DNA of 64,000 bases from Zasmidium citrigriseum (lineage: Eukaryota; Ascomycota; Dothideomycetes; Mycosphaerellales; Mycosphaerellaceae): contig NHNW01000016.1 in NCBI GenBank assembly GCA_002786025.1, positions 716,308 to 780,307 of the forward strand, in the 5' to 3' direction. Of this stretch, positions 59,491-64,000 are shown piece after piece (positions within the stretch are counted from its first letter, which is position 1; the number at the start of each line of letters is the position of its first letter). Under the pieces are notes generated by a model. The model searched no databases and was not told where the DNA came from. It saw nothing but the letters and a program-made list of their open reading frames with translations. Both the position numbers and the translations under genes were made by a program.

Positions 59491-60989
59491 TAACTAGCTA
59501 TAAAGTAGTAAGTAAGAGAATATAGTTTAATACTAGGTATACCTAGACGTTTACGAGTTAATTATAATAATATCTTATAGTTTACGCTCTATATAGAGAA
59601 CTAGTTATAAAAAGCTACCTACCTTACTAGTAACTATATTATCTAGCTTAATAGTACTAATTTACCTATTCTAGTCTAAGTATAGCTTAATATTTAAGTA
59701 GATGTTATTACGACTAATTATAAGTATTAATAGTAGTAGCCTATAAATATAATTTATATCTATAAACGCTCCTAGGACTACTATGTCCCTTATAGCTATA
59801 GACTAATAGTCCCTAATAGGCTTAGACTATAAGTAATCGACTATATTAGTAATAACTAGAGCGTTAAAAACTAGTATATTATCTACTATTAGAGTATAGA
59901 AGAGGAGCCTAAAGAGAATAATGTTTTAGATAATATTAATACCTTTAGTAGTAATAGAAGGATAAGGCCTATCTTACTTAAAAAAGTACTTATAGAGCCT
60001 AAGTTAATAATAGCCCTAGTAACTATTCTTTATTAGGGAAGGTATTAAACTAAAAGGAAGGACTATAATACCTATTTTAGCTCCTTTAAGAGGAAGTAAG
60101 ATAAACTACTAAAGTATAGTAACTATAACTAGCCTAGGTATAATAAGCTAACTTATAGTATAGAAGATAAGCTATAGTATTAAAGATAATAATATTAAAC
60201 CTTTTAGTACTAAAGATAATTTTCGGCTTAGGGTTCTCTCCTCTCTCTTAAAGAGGCCTCTCTCTTAAAAAAATGTTATATAGAGAGACAATAAAGATAC
60301 TATATTAAATAGAATCCTACTCCTAAAGCTAAAGCCTATTCTATATATAGAGACTCTCTTAGATCCTATTATTATATAAAGTTAGTAGCTTATACGTTTA
60401 GACTCCTAGTAGTAGTTTTATCTATTACTATTTTAGTAGAGTACTATACTTATAGTATTAAATATTAAGTTATATAATAGACTAGTTTTAAATTATACTA
60501 TATCTAATACTATATACTTTATTACTATAAGTCTATAGCTTTATATATATCCCTTACTATAGTTCTTTATAGAATAGCTAATATACGTCTTCTAGCCTAT
60601 CTTACTAATAAATCTATTATAGCTACTATAATAGACTATAGCTATATTAATATAGTTCTTTATAGTAGTAGTATTAATCTTCTAGAAGACTATACCTATA
60701 GTTATAGAAATCTACCTTTAGTCTACTATAGTAGCTATCTTAAGCTTATATAGTTAAAAGGCTTTTATCTTATTAAATATAGTAGTAATAAAGTAGTTAT
60801 TGTTATCTTATATTATATTTATAGCTATATATACTATTAGTAGCTAGTAGGCTTTATTAGAGTTACTTTTTAAGGTAGGTAGTATTAGTAAGTTAGTAGT
60901 ATAATATTATATTATAATCTTTAATAGATAGAGTATAGTAAGAAATTATACTAGTACTAGTAGAGTATCCTACTACCTATAATAACCTT
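59491..60989. other. AT-rich remains, no separate gene assigned
   Basis: It probably contains the C-terminal tail of the first MULE (to about 60,180; Glu/Asn-rich around 59,880-59,960) and non-coding element sequence. Nothing else is recognised. Confidence 0.35.
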
Positions 60990-61335
60990 AAATATCTTTA
61001 GGAGTATATCTAGTAGTCTAGTCTTAATTACGGCTTTAAACTTAATAAGACTAGCTATAAGAGGACTAAGGATAATAGAATATATAATATATAGTTTAGA
61101 GATAGTAAATTTTATAATATATTATATATTACTTATAATAAAAGAAAGAGAGAAGAGTAAGTAGCTATAGGTAAGAAAGCTCGTAAGTAGTTAAGATATA
61201 AGAAGACTACCTATCTTTAAAGCTATACTATATTTCTAGAAGATAAGTTAGAGATAGACTTCTTATAATTAATATTCTTCTAGAACTAGTATAAGTATAA
61301 TTACCCTACTATATAGCCTCTATTACTAGTAAACT
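60990..61335 (+). pseudogene. N-terminal DNA-binding region of a second MULE transposase
   Basis: The plus frame reads NYGFKLNKTSYKRTKDNRIY, then KKTTYL-SYTIFLEDKLEIDF and YKYNYPTI. This is the pattern of the FAR1/WRKY-GCM1-like N-terminus of MULEs ('GFAxxxxxSxx', 'CPFxxxxxxxxxxWxLxxxxxxHNHPP'), with Cys and His changed to Tyr. In a complete element this part precedes the DDE domain. Here it lies 1.5 kb after one, so it belongs to a second copy. Confidence 0.65.
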
Positions 61336-63780
61336 ACTACTAAAGATATTATAACTCTAAGCTTATAAGATTTATAATTAAGTAGTAAAAGGCTAGTAGT
61401 ACTATAATATATATATATATAATAGGCGGCTAAGCGACGTTTCTATAATATAGATAATACTAAAAATATACTCTCTTTACCCTTAGATATTAATAACGCC
61501 TAGGTAGCTACTAAACGCCTTTAACTATATAGTAAAACTATTATTAAGGCTATAATTAACTACTTTTAAGCTTAGAATTATTTTGTATATACTAATTCTA
61601 ATAACTATAAATTTCTAAGTAACCTACTAGCTATTTAGAGTAGTAATAGATATAGTAATAATAAGGGCTATATAGACAATTCTATTAACTTTAATTAGCT
61701 TTAGTAGTACTTCTTTACCTACCCTAAGATAATTAAGTAATATAAAAGCTACTTTAACGTACTTCTTAGTAACTATACCTATAAAACTATTAAGTATAGG
61801 CTACTTATATTTATTATTATACTATTTAATTAGTTAATAAGATAATATCCTTAGCTATAGTACTAATAAATAGATAGAAGAAGCTAGATTATGTAATTAC
61901 TCTTAGGTACCTTAATAAGCTTTTTAAAGAATATAGAGCTATAGAGTTAAGGGGTTTCCTCTATAATTAAGATAGAGCCTTATTAATATTATCTACTATC
62001 TACTAAGTATTTCTAGATTTTCTAATAGTACTCTACTACTAGTATATATACTCTACTATTAACGCTACTACTAACTATTAAATTAGTAGAGTAGTAAGTA
62101 TAAACGTAAAGCGACCTAAGCCTATACTTACTACTAACCTCTTTATAGCTCTCGTTAATAAGATAGATAATTTATAGACTAAGGACGACTTTAAGTAATA
62201 GACTAGTACTATTAAGGAGCGTATAGCTAGTAATCTATTACTACTATTACTACCTAAAGAGCTTATTATTAAAGACGAGATCTAGTTACTAGATATTAAT
62301 ATATAGTCTTTTATAGATAACTACTTCTATAAATACTAATAGATCTTTAAGAGAGGTATATACGCTACTAGATAGATTAAACTAGATATTTTAGTAATAA
62401 GACAATATTACTAGTTAAATTAGCCTACTCCTTAATTAAAAAGTAGCTTAGTATATATAAGAGTAATATTTTAACGTTTATAATATATATAGATAACTAC
62501 TTTAGGTACTAGATTAATAGATATTAGGCTAAGCTAGATAAAGAGATTAATACTATCTATACTAAGCCTCTTCTATACTAACGTAGTTTAGGTTATATTA
62601 ATATATAGCCTTAAGCCTATAGAGAAAATAGTATCTATTATAAAAGGTTATATTTAGAAGATAAAGGATAATATATACTATTAGCCTAAATCTTATAATT
62701 AATATATAAGAAAGATACTTAGCGCTATCTACTACTATAGAGCTTAAGAACTATTAGTCGCTAACTATATACTTACTACTAGAGACTATAATAAGTACTA
62801 GTTTATCCCTAGTAGTAAATTAGTATTTAAGGCGTAGACTAACCCTATAAATTAATAATAGCCGCTTTAGAAGCGTAAGTAGAAGTAATAAGATAAGGCT
62901 AATAAGTAGTAGTAAGATAGTAAGCTTAATATACTTCTTTAATAAGCGATAGGTATAGAGTAAATCTATTTAACCTATATAGTAATACCTCCTTATAGGT
63001 ATAGTAATATAATACTTATTAATCTATAAGACGCTACTAAATATAAAGAGCTAGGCTAACTACTACCTCTAGTAGCTCTTTAAGTATTATAATATCTATA
63101 TATAAACTAGTAACGCTATAGATTCTACTTTAGCTATATAGACTATAATAGGTACTAGAATACTAGCTATAAGGATTCGATAGTAATTATAAGAATAAGG
63201 TAGTATAATTAACTTAAAATTAACTTTTTTTACTATTTAAGTAGTAATATTAACTTATTAACTACGAATACTATAAAAGATACTAGTACTATTAAATATT
63301 AGTTTATTTATTCTACTTAACCCTACTCTTCTTACTCTTACCCTATACTTTCTCTACTATTACCTCTACTACTACTAAGTACTTAATAGGAATACTATAA
63401 TACGTATATTAATTATAAATACCTTAGCTAGTACGAGTAACTCTATATTAAGAACTTTTAAGCTAAGGAGAGGGAATATAGATATATAACTATAATAGTA
63501 GTAATAGGTCTACTAGTATAGATCTAGCGTATATTATGTAATTAAATAATATACTAAACTACTAATAATTTTAAGAAGTAGAGAGTAATTAAAGGTATTA
63601 GATAACCGTTAAAATCTTATATAAATAGTTTAGCTTAATTCTATTAGTAATAGTTAAGTCTATTAAGATCTAGATTAAAAACCCTACTTTTGTAATATAT
63701 ATTAGAATAGTAGTAATATATAGGCTAATAATACTATAGTTTAACTACTAGGAATTAAGACATATAATATAATACTTTAT
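61336..63780. other. AT-rich degraded stretch, no domain recognised
   Basis: It may include the remainder of the second MULE. A Lys/Asp-rich plus frame near 62,150-62,300 (KTKDDFK-type) is readable but unassigned. CA and TG are almost absent. Confidence 0.35.
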
Positions 63781-63885
63781 ACTTAGAGATATTGGGGTTA
63801 AGAAGACTATTCTATAAGTAAACATAAACTAAGGTTCGCCTAGCGAGTTTTGGCTCGGCTCGGCCCGCCCCGCAGGCCCGGCGGG
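63781..63885. other. Unmutated telomere-adjacent sequence with GC-rich tract
   Basis: CA and TG reappear, and the last 40 bases are almost pure G and C (GGCTCGGCTCGGCCCGCCCC and on to GGCCCGGCGGG) before the telomere repeats begin. This contrasts sharply with the AT-rich DNA before it. No gene is present. Confidence 0.8.
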
Positions 63886-64000
63886 TTAGGGTTAGGGTTA
63901 GGGTTAGGGTTAGGGTTAGGGTTAGGGTTAGGGTTAGGGTTAGGGTTAGGGTTAGGGTTAGGGTTAGGGTTAGGGTTAGGGTTAGGGTTAGGGTTAGGGT
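63886..64000 (+). repeat. Telomere repeat (TTAGGG), about 19 units
   Basis: Perfect TTAGGG tandem to the end of the window. The G-rich strand runs 5' to 3' toward the end, as at a right-hand chromosome terminus. TTAGGG is the usual telomere repeat of filamentous fungi. The absence of any variant unit is typical of a true terminus. Confidence 0.97.

Noticed and set aside
1..64000. A genetic code in which TAA/TAG encode glutamine (stops fall where Gln, and sometimes Trp, is expected)
   Set aside because: CA/TG loss affects non-coding DNA too (LTRs, repeats). Asp to Asn, Cys/His to Tyr and Glu to Lys changes in conserved motifs show mutation. RIP explains all of it.
1..64000. tRNA or rRNA genes
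   Set aside because: No tRNA arm set (TTCRANNC box) or rRNA core sequence was noticed; a covariance-model scan was not possible.

Overview
The window is the right end of a chromosome of a filamentous ascomycete. It finishes in about 19 uninterrupted TTAGGG units (63,886-64,000). Almost everything before that has been hit by repeat-induced point mutation (RIP). CA and TG dinucleotides are nearly absent over 1-24,100 and 55,700-63,750. Reading frames are cut by TAG and TAA but hardly ever by TGA, and known motifs carry the expected C-to-T and G-to-A changes (Asp to Asn, Cys or His to Tyr, Glu to Lys). I see no convincing intact gene. All coding features are therefore called as pseudogenes, recognised from conserved motifs that survive in one frame.

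Left part, 1-24,100: a stack of dead transposons. A complete Ty3/gypsy-type LTR element lies on the minus strand at 941-7,252. It has two 196-bp LTRs, a perfect 5-bp target-site duplication (CCTAC), a polypurine tract, a Gag zinc knuckle, reverse transcriptase, RNase H and integrase. A second, plus-strand gypsy RT-RNase H remnant follows (7,860-9,360), then a plus-strand Gag/aspartic-protease frame (10,690-13,780), tandem repeats (13,941-15,032), a minus-strand hAT transposase (15,190-17,800) and two unassigned decayed frames.

Middle part, about 24,200-57,950: a different, GC-richer and less completely mutated block of some 33 kb. It holds at least ten decayed reading frames on both strands, several 0.9-2.6 kb long, and no recognisable transposase or RT. 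Three frames carry an LPxELRxxIY-type start like the 2EXR / DUF7730-like fungal proteins; the others I do not recognise. The block is tied together by its own non-coding repeats: a dispersed 20-bp dyad (consensus GCGGCCGATTTTATTCGGTC, about 25 copies seen), arrays of a 10-bp unit (TAGGCGNATW or its complement) that usually lie near dyads, and a roughly 130-bp block present at 37,871 and 47,700 in front of two different genes. A perfect 12-bp-arm hairpin at its left edge (24,374-24,400) shares its core with that block. I read this as one large multi-gene unit, possibly a mobile or subtelomeric element, that was duplicated at some time and then silenced. This is inference.

Right part, 57,950-63,780: very AT-rich remains of at least two Mutator-like (MULE) transposases, then about 100 bp of unmutated sequence with a GC-rich tract abutting the telomere.
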